The notes beneath the pieces were generated by a model. It did no database searches. It saw nothing but the letters and a program-made list of their open reading frames with translations, and was not told the origin of the DNA. A stretch of 26,684 nt of DNA from contig JAYMGJ010000805.1 in assembly GCA_037178675.1 (NCBI GenBank), positions 1-26,684 on the forward strand, written 5' to 3'. Made by a program: the position numbers and the translations under genes. This stretch comes from Scleroderma bovista (lineage: Eukaryota > Basidiomycota > Agaricomycetes > Boletales > Sclerodermataceae). Below are positions 8,615 to 17,648 of the stretch, one piece after another (position 1 is the stretch's first letter; every line of letters begins with the position of its first letter).

Positions 8615-8620
8615 TTTTTT
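8544..8620 (-). promoter_or_regulatory. -1 ribosomal frameshift signal of G1: slippery site plus pseudoknot
   Basis: Minus strand: heptamer A AAA AAT (8620-8614) in the gag frame immediately before the gag stop TAG (8613-8611). A 6-nt spacer follows. Then stem 1 pairs GCAGCTCCCAG (8607-8597) with CTGGGGGTTGC (8583-8573), 11 bp with two G-U pairs. Its loop base AACTCCG (8596-8590) is the perfect complement of CGGAGTT (8550-8544), giving an H-type pseudoknot. The pol frame is exactly -1 and is open across the whole region. Caution: CGGAG/CTCCG is over-represented in this element, so stem 2 could be coincidence. Confidence 0.75.
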
Positions 8621-9972
8621 GACTCCGCAGCAGCGGGAGTCACAGCCTTGGCAGAGCGGGCCTTGGCTTTAGAGCTCTTGGAGGTGGACTTTGGACAGTC
8701 CCTGGCCATATGGCCTGGCTGTCCGCAGAACATGCAGAGCTTATCTTTGATGCGCCGCTGGCGCTCTTCCTCGGTCAACTTGCCATCCTTTCCAAGATGG
8801 GCGGGGGTTTCGGAGGAGGCGGGCTTGGCGCCGGAGGAGCTCTTCGACTTCTCGGAGCTCTTGTTCTTGTTGTCCTTCTCCTTGGTTTTACCCTTGGAGT
8901 CGGACGAGGCGGAGGAGTTGCCTTTGGAGGCGGAGTTGGACGAAGAGGAAGTGGAGGTCTTGGCTTGGCGCACAACTTCAGATTTGCGCTCCCAGTACCT
9001 GGCATCGATGGTCTGCGCGAGAGTGCGGTAACCATCAAGGGTGCGGGGTTTGCCAACGCGAGAGATTTCGTCCTTGATGTGGTCGGGGAGACCGCTGTAG
9101 AAAATGTGGCAGAGGGCGCCGTCGCCATAGCCGCGGACTTGGCCAGCGAGGCAGTTGAACTCAACCACGTACTTGTTGATTTTCTGCCCTTCTTTCATGG
9201 ACAGGTTGTCCAACTGATGTTCGGCGTCTCCGACGGGGTCGTGCGGGCTGAAGTTGGACTTCAGTTCGGAGACGAACTGGGCGTAGTTGTCCATCCATAG
9301 CGGACGGGCGCAGGGATTGGCGGAGTTGAGTAGGTCCGGTTCGAACCATTCGAGGGCCATGCCCTTTAGGTAGGACTGCGCGAAGGTGACCCTTGCGCGG
9401 TCAGAGGCGAACGCCTTTGGGCGATCCTGAAAGTTCAATTCGCACTGAACAAGGAATGCGCGGAGCTTGCGCGGATCGGTTCCATCGAACATGTCAGGTT
9501 CGCAGACTTTGGTGCGACCAGAAGAGGAGTCGCGGTCGGCAGATGCCGTAGCGACTTTGGTCAGCGCTTGGACCGCTTGTGCAAACAGGAGCAATGGGTC
9601 CGGGGTCGGAGTTGAGGCGGAAGGGGTAGGGGAGTCTGGTAGCGGGATGTCTGGCGGGTTGGGGGACGGCGGGTTACTACCTCCGCCGTCACCGCCATCG
9701 TTGCCAGGGTAGCCGTCGCCGTAGATGTCCAAGACATTGTCGAAACGACGTGTGGAGTAAACTCCAGAGTTGTTGGGGCGGCAGGCAGCAGGGGTTGGAG
9801 TAGTTGGGTCGGGGGCGGGGCCCCCAGGCGGAGTATTGTGATTGGAGAAGGAGAGGAACTCTCCTTCTTCGACCAAATCATTACGGGAAGTAGAGGGCGC
9901 ATTGAGCGCCTCTTGGCGCTCTTCGAGCACACGAGACTGAGCACGGGTAGTGATTATCGATCAACTAGTCAT
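8611..9972 (-). pseudogene. gag: G1 Gag, with premature stop at codon 4
   Basis: The natural start is ATG at 9972-9970. The reading is ATG ACT AGT TGA (TGA at 9963-9961), then an open frame of about 449 codons to the TAG at 8611. A TGA here most simply comes from CGA by a CpG transition. No other ATG lies near in frame, so Gag is probably not made from this copy. Domains: a Pro/Ser-rich N-terminus, a retrotransposon Gag core (FDGTDPRKLRAFLVQCELNF), a low-complexity Ser/Lys linker, and a CCHC zinc knuckle CMFCGQPGHMARDC near residue 412. Gag assembles the virus-like particle and binds the element RNA. The -1 signal at its end feeds pol. Confidence 0.85.
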
Positions 9973-10017
9973 GGTTGGGAGTAATTAGCAGGTGTGCAAG
10001 AGTGAGTTCGAATATAC

Positions 10018-10698
10018 TGTCAGAACCGTTTCCTCCGATGAACTCCGACGAGAGCGGAGATAAGTACGAAGGGTCGTCGACGACAGGCGGAGGAGATGCG
10101 GAAGTGTTTGAGGACTTGGCTTCAGTGTATGTGCTGCGCCCTTGCGATACCTGCGTCCTCGTATTTTGGAGGACTAAGGAATGGAGAGACGGAGGTCCGA
10201 CAAAGGTTGGGTTTGCCAGAAGGCAGAGGGGACAGAGGAGAGTTCGCGGGAGGTATTCAAGCTGATATTCGAACTGAGGGACAATTCCCTCAGCGTGCGG
10301 AGTACTTATACTTTACATCGGGAATGTACAGTAACCGAGAAACGGAGAGAAACATAGCGGAGACGTAGGTAAGAGTCTGCGGATGACAAATGGATGAGTA
10401 ACATACATGGAACGGAGGTCAGTGATAAGCGTAACGGATCAAAAGGTTAACGGATCACAGCTATTAGTAATCGTTATCTAATCTAAAACGGGAACAAAGG
10501 GAACAGGAACGGAAATGGAACGGAGGCATACAATAACCGGAGGCGTAGATGCAGAACTATATACTAAAAGGAGATGGAGCATCAATTGTCGGAGCGGAGA
10601 TGGATACGTAGCGTTGGAGGTGTGCGATTACAATCGGACTTTAGTTTACAACAGACTAGAGGCCTTGTGGAGTCACGAGGCGTCACGCGGTCATGACA
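10018..10698 (-). repeat. 5' LTR of G1, 681 bp
   Basis: On the minus strand it begins TGTCATGACC at 10698 and ends TTCTGACA at 10018, so the ends form the inverted pair TGTCA/TGACA. It contains a TATA-like TATAAGTA (10310-10303). Coding sequence of another gene resumes right outside, at 10699, which fixes the outer end. The flanking five bases GTTCC would be one target duplication, but the partner is lost with the missing 3' LTR. No clear TGG-type primer-binding site follows the LTR. Confidence 0.75.
10274..10310 (-). promoter_or_regulatory. G1 LTR TATA box and downstream hairpin
   Basis: Minus strand: TATAAGTA at 10310-10303, then the perfect 8-bp inverted repeat CTGAGGGA/TCCCTCAG with a 4-nt loop at 10293-10274. 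This puts the hairpin at or near the predicted start of the element RNA. Confidence 0.5.
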
Positions 10699-11621
10699 GT
10701 TCCTAAGTACCATATTAGAGTGGCACTGAATCATCAACAGCAGGAGTGAAACTGCATTTATGTACCTTGTCCAGAGCATGAATGCAACAGTGCTGAAGGT
10801 GAGGTGTTCAACATGCCATGTGATCAATAATCTTGTACTGTTGTCCAGGATCCCTTTAGCTGGTGGTGATCCCAATCCAGTTATTGTGAAACGAAGATAA
10901 TTGAACATGCCATCGAGCAGGCACACAGACCCCGACCAGGTGAGCATACGTTCCATATACTCTTTCTTCATCGCACCCGAGTGCTTGCGCTGATTCCCCC
11001 CGCATTGATTTTGTGTCTGATTGATGCAACTGTGTCGCTGACATCAGGAGAAAGGACTGGATTTCCCTCCCATTGCCGACACACCTTGTTGTAGTGCCAC
11101 TTTTCACAGAACAGACCATTGCTATCGCTATCAAGACATTCGTTCTTGTGAGTACCCATGCATCAGAAGTGCATTTACAATACTGACGCTTCATCCCACA
11201 ACCGTTTGAAGGCTGCTTGGATCCCATCAACCGTGCTTGGGCTGCACTTGGAGTCCTCGTTGAAACCCCTCCACCCAAGGTAGATGGCCAATGCTTTGCT
11301 GGAGCAATGGTTTGGCCGCTCCTCGAACGCATTTTTGAACTTCAGATCATGGTAAATTTCCAAGCCTTCTTCAGCATGACTTGGAGTTGACAGTGTCCTG
11401 TCTTCTTTAAAGTGGCTCTGCAACCATCTACGCGCTTGGTTGACATGCTGAGCATAGGTTTCTCTTGTCTTTGGTGCTCGAAGGTGATCTTTCTTGCCTG
11501 CTTTTTGAACCTGCTGTGCTGCTTGTAAAGTCGGCACGTCCTTCGCACTGGCCTGCATTTTCTGCTTCTTGCTGGGCTTATCAGTGGACCCAGGTAGGGC
11601 AGCCATCTTCCATTGGACCAT
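10699..11621 (-). pseudogene. Tyrosine-recombinase-like (Crypton-type?) gene, decayed and cut by G1 LTR
   Basis: Reads from Met 11621 (or Met 11606, MAALPGSTDK). A basic N-terminus is followed by a helical region with RETYAQHVNQARRWL and ALAIYLGWRGFNEDSKC. I associate these with the core-binding part of tyrosine-recombinase-like proteins of basidiomycete mobile elements. That is recollection, with moderate certainty. In-frame stops lie at 11175-11177 and just beyond. The same frame resumes with WHYNKVCRQWEGNPVLSPDV (about 11100-11040). A one-base shift near 10970 moves the continuation (MKKEYMERMLTW) to another frame. The two stops might instead lie in a very short intron. The G1 LTR then replaces the C-terminal half, where the catalytic Arg-His-Arg-Tyr residues would be, so the activity cannot be checked. 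Confidence 0.5.
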
Positions 11622-11838
11622 TGCAATAGGACAGCTTTCTCAGTAGACCAGACAAGGTGGGAGTTGTGAAGGCAGGGACAATTGCATCACTTTTTTTTTC
11701 ATAACTACACTACACAAGTTATGCCCCCTATCCCATTATTTCAGACATGTAGAACACGAAAGGCATCTAGATTTGTATTTGTCGGACCAACATGTAGTAA
11801 TACAGCAGACTGGAACAAATCAGAAAGTGTGTGCATGA

Positions 11839-12225
11839 CTAGTCCTCACCTGTCAGGTCAATGATCTCAACATTGAAAGATTGTGCATCCACAGCAAAGC
11901 CACTCGTCAACTCCACAGACCTGCTCCCTGCATCCTCACCCACTAGTTCCATGTCAGTTGACTCTGAGCTTTGTGCCAAGTCAGGCCGTGAACTCTCCAA
12001 TACGATCGCTGGGATCGCCATGTCAGAGAACACTGCACTGTCGATGTCATCCTCATCAAGGGGTGAGACCCAGTGAAAACTGGACATCGCCTGGTGTGAC
12101 GTAGTGTGACGCGATATGACTTTGTGGGTGGCTGTGAATGGAAGACATATCCCGACACATTCCTGTAATAAAAGGTTGACAAATATCATATTTGCGATAT
12201 TCTGGGGCAGAGCATGGTGTGACAA
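11839..12225 (-). CDS. Hypothetical ORF with C-terminal SUMO-interaction-like motif
   Basis: Open frame of up to 128 residues ending at the TAG at 11839. The C-terminal half is acidic and Ser-rich (SPLDEDDIDSAVF, SSESTDMELVGEDAG), and the end is VEIIDLTGED. The I-I-D-L-T core flanked by acids matches the usual form of a SUMO-interaction motif. The N-terminal portion is low-quality sequence and its true start or splicing is unclear. A donor-like GTGAGG overlaps the stop region, so this could be an upstream exon of the recombinase-like gene at 11621 on the same strand, about 220 nt away. Function unknown. Confidence 0.35.
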   Translation of the reverse strand: MSHHALPQNIANMIFVNLLLQECVGICLPFTATHKVISRHTTSHQAMSSFHWVSPLDEDDIDSAVFSDMAIPAIVLESSRPDLAQSSESTDMELVGEDAGSRSVELTSGFAVDAQSFNVEIIDLTGED

Positions 12226-12531
12226 TATATTGCAATTTCATGTGTGAACATAAAATATCATATCCAAGCATATCACTGTACTCAAGTTCTTTGTTGTAAC
12301 ATATTCTCACATGTGACAAAATATCTTCTTTACAGACTTTGCATTTCTTATGCAATATGCTCTAATATGCTCTAATATGACCAAATATTATTGCTTCAAT
12401 TACTACTTAATGCCTACTAGTAATACCACCATCCTATAAACTTGAATGAGTGAGAATCAAATCGTGCAATGAGGATGCAATGAAGGTAGTGCTGAGGCTG
12501 TGTGGGTAAAGTCCAAGTGAAGTGCAGGCGG
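12226..12531. other. AT-rich spacer, no gene seen
   Basis: Contains short repeated ATATGCTCTAATATG-like pieces (about 12355-12385) and no convincing ORF. The last bases before A3 (12522-12531) read as Lys-Cys-Arg-Arg in one frame, resembling the CxRC context where A2 inserted, but no wider similarity is visible. Confidence 0.5.
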
Positions 12532-13166
12532 TGTCATGCACCAAACGTGTTTGGTACTGTGGATTTGGTACTGTGGACATGGAGAAAGTTAGCCGATGAA
12601 ACTAATGCGAAGAACGCACACCCAAGATCTGTTGAAAGATTGTCCCGACTTGAGGGATACAGACAGCCCTCGCTATCCATATCACACAAAGTCAAGACTA
12701 TCCTTATGCGAAGAATGAATACAAGCTCGTTGTAGCCATCTATCGCACAAGAATGACTATCCTGATGCGAGAGATGAATGCCAACATGGACAGTCATCTA
12801 TCGCACGAGAACCGCCAAGAAGCAGAAGAATCCAAGGATTGATGATCATTTCAGTATGAGAGAGGAATGCAACCTACTGCAGTCCAACTCCCATACAAGA
12901 ACAACCAAAGAAGCAGGAGAAACGAAGGAGAAACGAAGGAGAAAAGGAAGAATCATTTTTAGCGCCCAAATGTCAAATTTAGGCGCCCAGTGCCGGCATT
13001 CCGATATTTTGAATAGCTCCGCCATTTTTGAAGCTACCGATCATGTGACTATACCATCATGGAGCCTAGACCGTGGTCTATCTGCCTGTCAAGTTCCGAC
13101 GTAAATCTGTTCATTTCCCACGGAGATATTCCACCCGCAATCCAGACACCCACTTCATCACTCACT

Positions 13167-13556
13167 ATGGAGTCCACATTTTCTCTGGAACATTTCTCCG
13201 CTATTGCAGCAGACCTCAACTATGTCCTGCTCTTGGGACAGCCTCTCCCTGAGCTCCTGTGTACTGTCTGGTACATATCTTCCCAGCCTTCTCCCTCAGT
13301 CCCTCTCGTTCTCGGTCAGCGCATTCTCCTCGTCAGTCCTGCGTCGCGCACATACTTTGGTCGTCTCAAGTCTATTGTTAGACTTGAAAATTCATACCTG
13401 GTCATCTCTGTGTCTCCTGAGTCCTCTGCATATGGTCCTTTCATCCCAGAGTCCTGTCACATCCATCTCCCTCTATCATTCATCTCGCTTCCCTGGACAC
13501 ATCGAATCCGCTACTTGCGATTCTCTTCCCTGCTATCCCGCAACAAACACGAATGA
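13167..13556 (+). CDS. LTR-A internal ORF, diverged copy, 129 aa
   Basis: ATG at 13167 (MESTFSLEHFSAIAADLNYV), TGA at 13554-13556. The frame has stayed open over the whole length despite about 16% nucleotide divergence from A2. Replacements include D/E, V/I (several), K/R and H/N. The core SVPLVLGQR and the motif VSPASRTYFG are unchanged. The C-terminal 15 or so residues have diverged completely. Upstream sequence is as conserved as the ORF or more so, so some constraint may be at the RNA or DNA level. No known domain recognised. Confidence 0.6.
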   Translation: MESTFSLEHFSAIAADLNYVLLLGQPLPELLCTVWYISSQPSPSVPLVLGQRILLVSPASRTYFGRLKSIVRLENSYLVISVSPESSAYGPFIPESCHIHLPLSFISLPWTHRIRYLRFSSLLSRNKHE

Positions 13557-13956
13557 AACAGTGCTCTAGAACCCTTCTTAGGAGCCCTAATAGAGTACAG
13601 AACCTTCCCCTTACTGCTCAAGGGAAGACTGCACTTCGGGAGCACCAAATTTCGCGTTTTTGCTCTACAGAAGCTCAATCCAAGGGATTTGTGACACTCT
13701 GTGACCAGCTGTGACTCTACTTGTCATTCCAGGCCCCCTGACACTGCTCTTCTGGTCGGATCAATTCTTTTATTATCCCCCAGCCACTCCCATCAGTGGC
13801 ACTGCTTCAGAAGCTCATCTCCAGATCTAAAGTTCAATAAATCATAGGTTGTGCTTCCCTTCTTTCTGAGTCACACAGAGTCACTCTGGCTCACTCTGAC
13901 TCACTCTGCTGCGCATTATTCATCCCCTCTTGGCATTACTAATCCCCATTACTCCC

Positions 13957-14345
13957 CTTACCAATCACTTACCAATCATCCTTCAAATCATGCTTATCAT
14001 GCTGCTTATCAATTCATGACTCATGCCCCTATGATTCATATGCATTATGTCATCGCATATGCTCATTTAGCTTCGATCTACTCATCCCATGCTTTCTCCC
14101 CCTCTCTTTTGGGCCCCATGCAATGATTTTTCCATATTCTTGGTTATACACCCCTTTTTACCTATGTTTTTGCTCTTTCCCTTGGCTCAGCAGCTTGTTC
14201 AGGCTCTCCCCATCGATGACTCAGCCTGATTACACTGCTTATCAATCGCTTACCAATTTCTTACCAATCTCTTACCAAGCACTTAGTCATTTGTGCTTAC
14301 AGGGCCACAGCCCCTCCTGTATATAAACCAGCAGCCAAAGGCTGC
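13957..14345 (+). promoter_or_regulatory. LTR-A copy A3 promoter: CCAAT boxes, TATA box and hairpin
   Basis: CTTACCAAT at 13957-13965, 13968-13976, 14249-14257 and 14260-14268 (plus CTTACCAAG at 14271). TATATAAA lies at 14320-14327. The perfect inverted repeat GCAGCC-aaa-GGCTGC is at 14331-14345. Layout matches A2 although the hairpin sequence is different. Confidence 0.55.
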
Positions 14346-14887
14346 AAGGAAGTGTCTGCTTCCCCCTCAATAAAGCGACCACATTCTCTCTCCCTCACTG
14401 TCTATAAGCTCTATCTCTGTCTCTGGACTTGTAGGTCACTCAGTGCTGGCCTAAAGCTCCTATATTGTTGTTTATCAGATATATCTTGTATCTGATCATT
14501 TCTCTAGGCTGAAGCGCAGTCTAGCATCACTGTCCACTCCATCCCATCACTGTCCATCGCATTCTTGAAGCAGGAACTGTCCCCTTGCTTCCCTGTTGCT
14601 CCATCACTGCTGTTACACCCCTGTTGCCAATCTATCATCGCTCTTCTATCCCAGGACTCTTCCTAACCACTGTGGTAGGCTGAAGAGGAGTCAATACCAT
14701 CCCCAGTCGCATTCCATCCCCATCAGAAGCCCTTCCCTTCCCTCCTGCATCCTGCCTGAAGGCGTGCAGCACATCCCCCTGAGGACATTAAATACCAGAA
14801 ACGCAAAGGAAGACCACCACTCGCATATTGCTGTCATTTGGTGTTGGTTGTTGGTTGTTCTGACCTCTTCCCTCACTTAGGCGCACA

Positions 14888-15229
14888 CCGTAGCAATATA
14901 TCCAACTTCTTTCAGGTGAAACGTGGCTTGCTGGACATCAGCTATCCAACTGCCCACAAGAGAACGACGGTATGACAACGATATGACGGTGAGAACGGAC
15001 AACGACAGGGGGTCAACAGCTGCAAGACAACACGCACAATGACAAAGGATATCGTGTTTGTGTTAGAATTCGTGCGCTGAGTCAATCGGGGTGACCACGA
15101 TGGGTGGATGGGTGCGAACCAGGTCCAAACGCGATGAATATACACAGTACGACTATGAACTATTTATCTTGTAGGTAGGGCTAATATATCAAAACTAATA
15201 AATGTAATCAGTCTTGTAAGTTTGCCATG
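14888..15229 (-). other. Possible degraded 3' remnant of G2, otherwise featureless
   Basis: If the solo LTR B1 is removed, the G2 pol frame runs left into this stretch for about eight codons before stops appear (near 15205). A 67-codon open stretch exists on the minus strand at 14942-15145 without recognisable motifs. No LTR of G2 was identified here. Confidence 0.35.
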
Positions 15230-15860
15230 TGTCAAGTCCGGGTCTACTCCAGTAGGAAGTCCGGTCAAGTCCGGATGAAAACAAACGAGGGCAGAGGTCA
15301 GAGGTTTGGGCAGAGGTTAGCCCGGGCCGGAGTTGCGACCGATTGGATTCAACGACAAGGACAACGAGCGTTGATCCCTTGCGTAGGTTCCGGTCAGGTG
15401 GAGATGGAGACGGAGACAGACAAGGGGACAGGAGTAGTAACTTAGATGATTTCAGACTGAGGTGTACAAGGTAAACTAGAGGGTACTTATACTAAGTAGA
15501 ACTAGGGTCGAGTACATACGGTGACAAGTAAACAACCTAATAGCGGACAAGGGATGACCGGAGTTAGGACTAGGTCAGGTCTGGTGAAAATAAAGTCAGG
15601 TCCGTGTAAAATAAATCAGGTCCGGTGAAAATGCTACAAGGTATAGGATATACCGAGTTCACGGAGAACTCACGTCAAGACAGGGTAAACGGCGAAGTGT
15701 GGTAATGAGCGAATGGAGCATAGACCAAGGGTCGTGCTTAACGGAAGGTTATCTGCGTGAGCGCGACCGGAGTAGGAGACGAGCGACTGGAGTAGAGCTG
15801 TAGAGCTGCGATGCGACCGGAGTGACCGGATAAGGCCCGGAGTTGGGCATGGTCGTAACA
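15230..15860 (-). repeat. Solo LTR B1, 631 bp, in G2 integrase region
   Basis: Bounded by TG..CA ends (plus strand TGTCAAGTCC .. GTCGTAACA) and a perfect 5-bp target duplication CCATG (15225-15229 and 15861-15865). The likely sense strand is minus, since TATAAG with the context AGTATAAGTA lies on that strand as in the G1 LTR. Three degenerate repeats of about 22 bp (GTCAGGTCCGGTGAAAATAA type) lie at 15572-15635. It cuts the integrase C-terminus of G2 after the residues YMAATW. Confidence 0.85.
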
Positions 15861-15865
15861 CCATG

Positions 15866-17003
15866 TAGCGGCCATATATTCTGACAGTTGGCCTACAACA
15901 TAGTCCGGGGCGGGATTTCTATGCTTATCTGCCTGAAGCTTCATATTATGTTTTGCCTTCTCAGAAGACTCAATGACTTTATTAAATATGGTGGCAAAGT
16001 CCTTAGCCGCTGGGGCTACCGTGTCCACCGGTTCTATACCCATACAAGGGGAATAACTCTGGGTAATTCCAAACGGGGAATCAGTAGTAACCTCCGAGAC
16101 CATGTTGTTCCAGACGAACTGGGTGATTTTGATCCACTTGGCCCATTCATTCTGACGATCGTTTACGTAGGTTCGGAGATACTGATTAATTTCGTGGTTC
16201 AACTGCTCCGTTTGACCATTGGTCTGAGGGTGAAATGCTGTGGACATTTTCCTTTTTACGCCTAAGAGTCTATACAACTCCCCCAGGAAGTTGCTCGCAA
16301 AGACCGATCCATGGTCGGACACAACAGAAGATGGGAGTCCATGTTGACACCAGACATGGTCTCTAAATAACTCAGCGGTTGACAGGGCAGTTTCCTCATT
16401 GGTACAAGGTACAAACACAACCTCCTTAGAGAACCGATCAACCACGACTAATATATAGTTGTAACTGAGGGATTCCGGCATCTCAGTAAAGTCCATTGTG
16501 ACGTCAAGCCATGGGCCACTAGGAGTAGGGAGAGGAACAAGACTTCCAGAAGTCTTTTGATTCGACACCTTGGACTGTTGGCACTTTTGACAGTGCTTTA
16601 TGTAGGTTTGAATCTGTTCTTTCATCCCTTTTCAAGAATAGTGCTTCCAGAGCACGTTATACGTAGCTTTTATTCCTTTATGACCAGCAACTGGAGTATC
16701 GTGAAAGTTCGTAACGAGCAACTGTCGCTCTTCGTAAGACTGATCAGTAACGTCAATCAGTTTAATAGATACCGGGTTCAACAGGACCTGGTCCTTGTTG
16801 TCATCGGAACTAGATACATAATGGTCCGACCGCCTGCTAAGCAGATCTGCAATGTGCATCTGGGTTCCCTTTTTATAAATTAATGAGTAGTTAAACTGCG
16901 TCATCCACATTTGCCAGCGTGCTTGGCGCTTAGACAGGTTTTGTAACTTGGTAAAGTACGTTAAATTATGATGGTCCATATATATCTCAAAAGCATAAGG
17001 AGT
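15866..17003 (-). pseudogene. G2 Pol: RNase H end and integrase, interrupted
   Basis: Between the two solo LTRs. From 17003 the frame gives the end of RNase H (YAFEIYMDHHNLTYF), the spacer with RQARWQMW, and the integrase zinc region entry. A TGA at 16634-16632 stands where neighbouring family members usually have Trp before KGM. The frame then continues as KGMKEQIQTYIKHCQKCQQ (zinc-binding CxxC), the core MDFTEMP, SDHGSVF and NGQTEQ. All three catalytic acids appear present. It ends at the B1 insertion. Non-functional because of the stop and both insertions. Confidence 0.85.
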
Positions 17004-17008
17004 GGCTT

Positions 17009-17648
17009 TGTTACGACCATGTCCAACTCCGGATCCTATCCGGTTACTCTGGTCACATTGCAGCCCCATAGCTCAACTCCGGTCGTTCTCAGTTACTCTG
17101 GTCACGGTCGCGCAGATAACCTTCCACTAACTACGACCCTTGGTCTATACTCCATTCGCTCTTACTATACCTCACCGTCTACCCTGCCTTGACGTGAGTT
17201 CTCCGTGAACTCGTTATATCCTATACCTTGTAGCATTTTCACTGGACCTGATTTATTTTACCCGGTCCTGACTTTATTTTCACCGGACCTGACCTAGCCC
17301 TAACTCCGGTCATCCCTTGTCCGCTATTAGGTTGTTTACTTGTCACCGTATGTACTCGACCCTAGTTTCTACTTAGTATAAGTACCCTCTAGTTTACCTT
17401 GTAGACCTCAGTCTGAAATCAACCATAGTCTCTACTCCTGATCTTGCCCGTCTCCGTCTCCGTCTCCATCTCCCCTTCTTGACCGGAACCTACGCAAGGG
17501 ATCAACGCTCATTATCCTTAGTCGTTGAATCCAAGCGGTCACCAACTCCGGCTGGACTAATCCCTTGTCCAGCCCTCTGCCCTCTCCCTTCGTCCGCTTT
17601 CGTCCGGACTTGACCGGACCCCCTACCGGAGTAGACCCGGACTTGACA
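17009..17648 (+). repeat. Solo LTR B2, 640 bp, in G2 RNase H region
   Basis: Reverse orientation relative to B1 and similar along its whole length. Ends TGTTACGACC .. CTTGACA, with a perfect 5-bp target duplication GGCTT at 17004-17008 and 17649-17653. Removing LTR plus one duplication rejoins the G2 frame (HYLEA to TPYAFEI). The internal TATA-like AGTATAAGTA is on the plus strand. Confidence 0.88.

Larger units (their letters stand above)
4880..10698 (-). mobile_element. Ty3/gypsy retrotransposon G1, one LTR, 3' end missing
   Basis: On the minus strand: LTR 10698-10018, an 87-nt leader with gag, a -1 frameshift site, then pol with protease, reverse transcriptase, RNase H, integrase and a chromodomain-like tail. 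This is the gene order of Ty3/gypsy chromoviruses. No second LTR is found left of pol. Element-like sequence (CGGAG-rich on the plus strand) continues to about 4886 and stops, so the left boundary is approximate. The element inserted into a recombinase-like gene: the LTR abuts coding sequence at 10699. It is not functional as read (gag stop, RNase H change, missing LTR). Confidence 0.85.
12532..14887 (+). mobile_element. LTR-A copy A3, older diverged copy
   Basis: Begins TGTCATGCACC at 12532 with the terminal palindromic block intact (ACCAAAC-GT-GTTTGGT). The block containing AGGCGCCCAGTGCCGGCATT and the upstream part of the ORF are about 90% identical to A2 by eye. The ORF itself is about 84% identical, and sequence after the ORF is only patchily alignable. 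CCAAT boxes, TATATAAA (14320-14327), a hairpin, AATAAA (about 14366-14371) and the R/U5 tail with CCACCACTCGCA are all recognisable. The 3' end is placed near 14887 by alignment to A2. No clean target duplication was found, so this boundary is approximate. Confidence 0.65.

Noticed and set aside
9995..10017. Primer-binding site after the G1 LTR
   Set aside because: No TGG-type start; the TTCGAACTC similarity to a tRNA T-arm is too short to call.
10582..10706. Extension of the recombinase-like protein into the G1 LTR
   Set aside because: The open frame past 10699 is LTR sequence joined by chance after the insertion.
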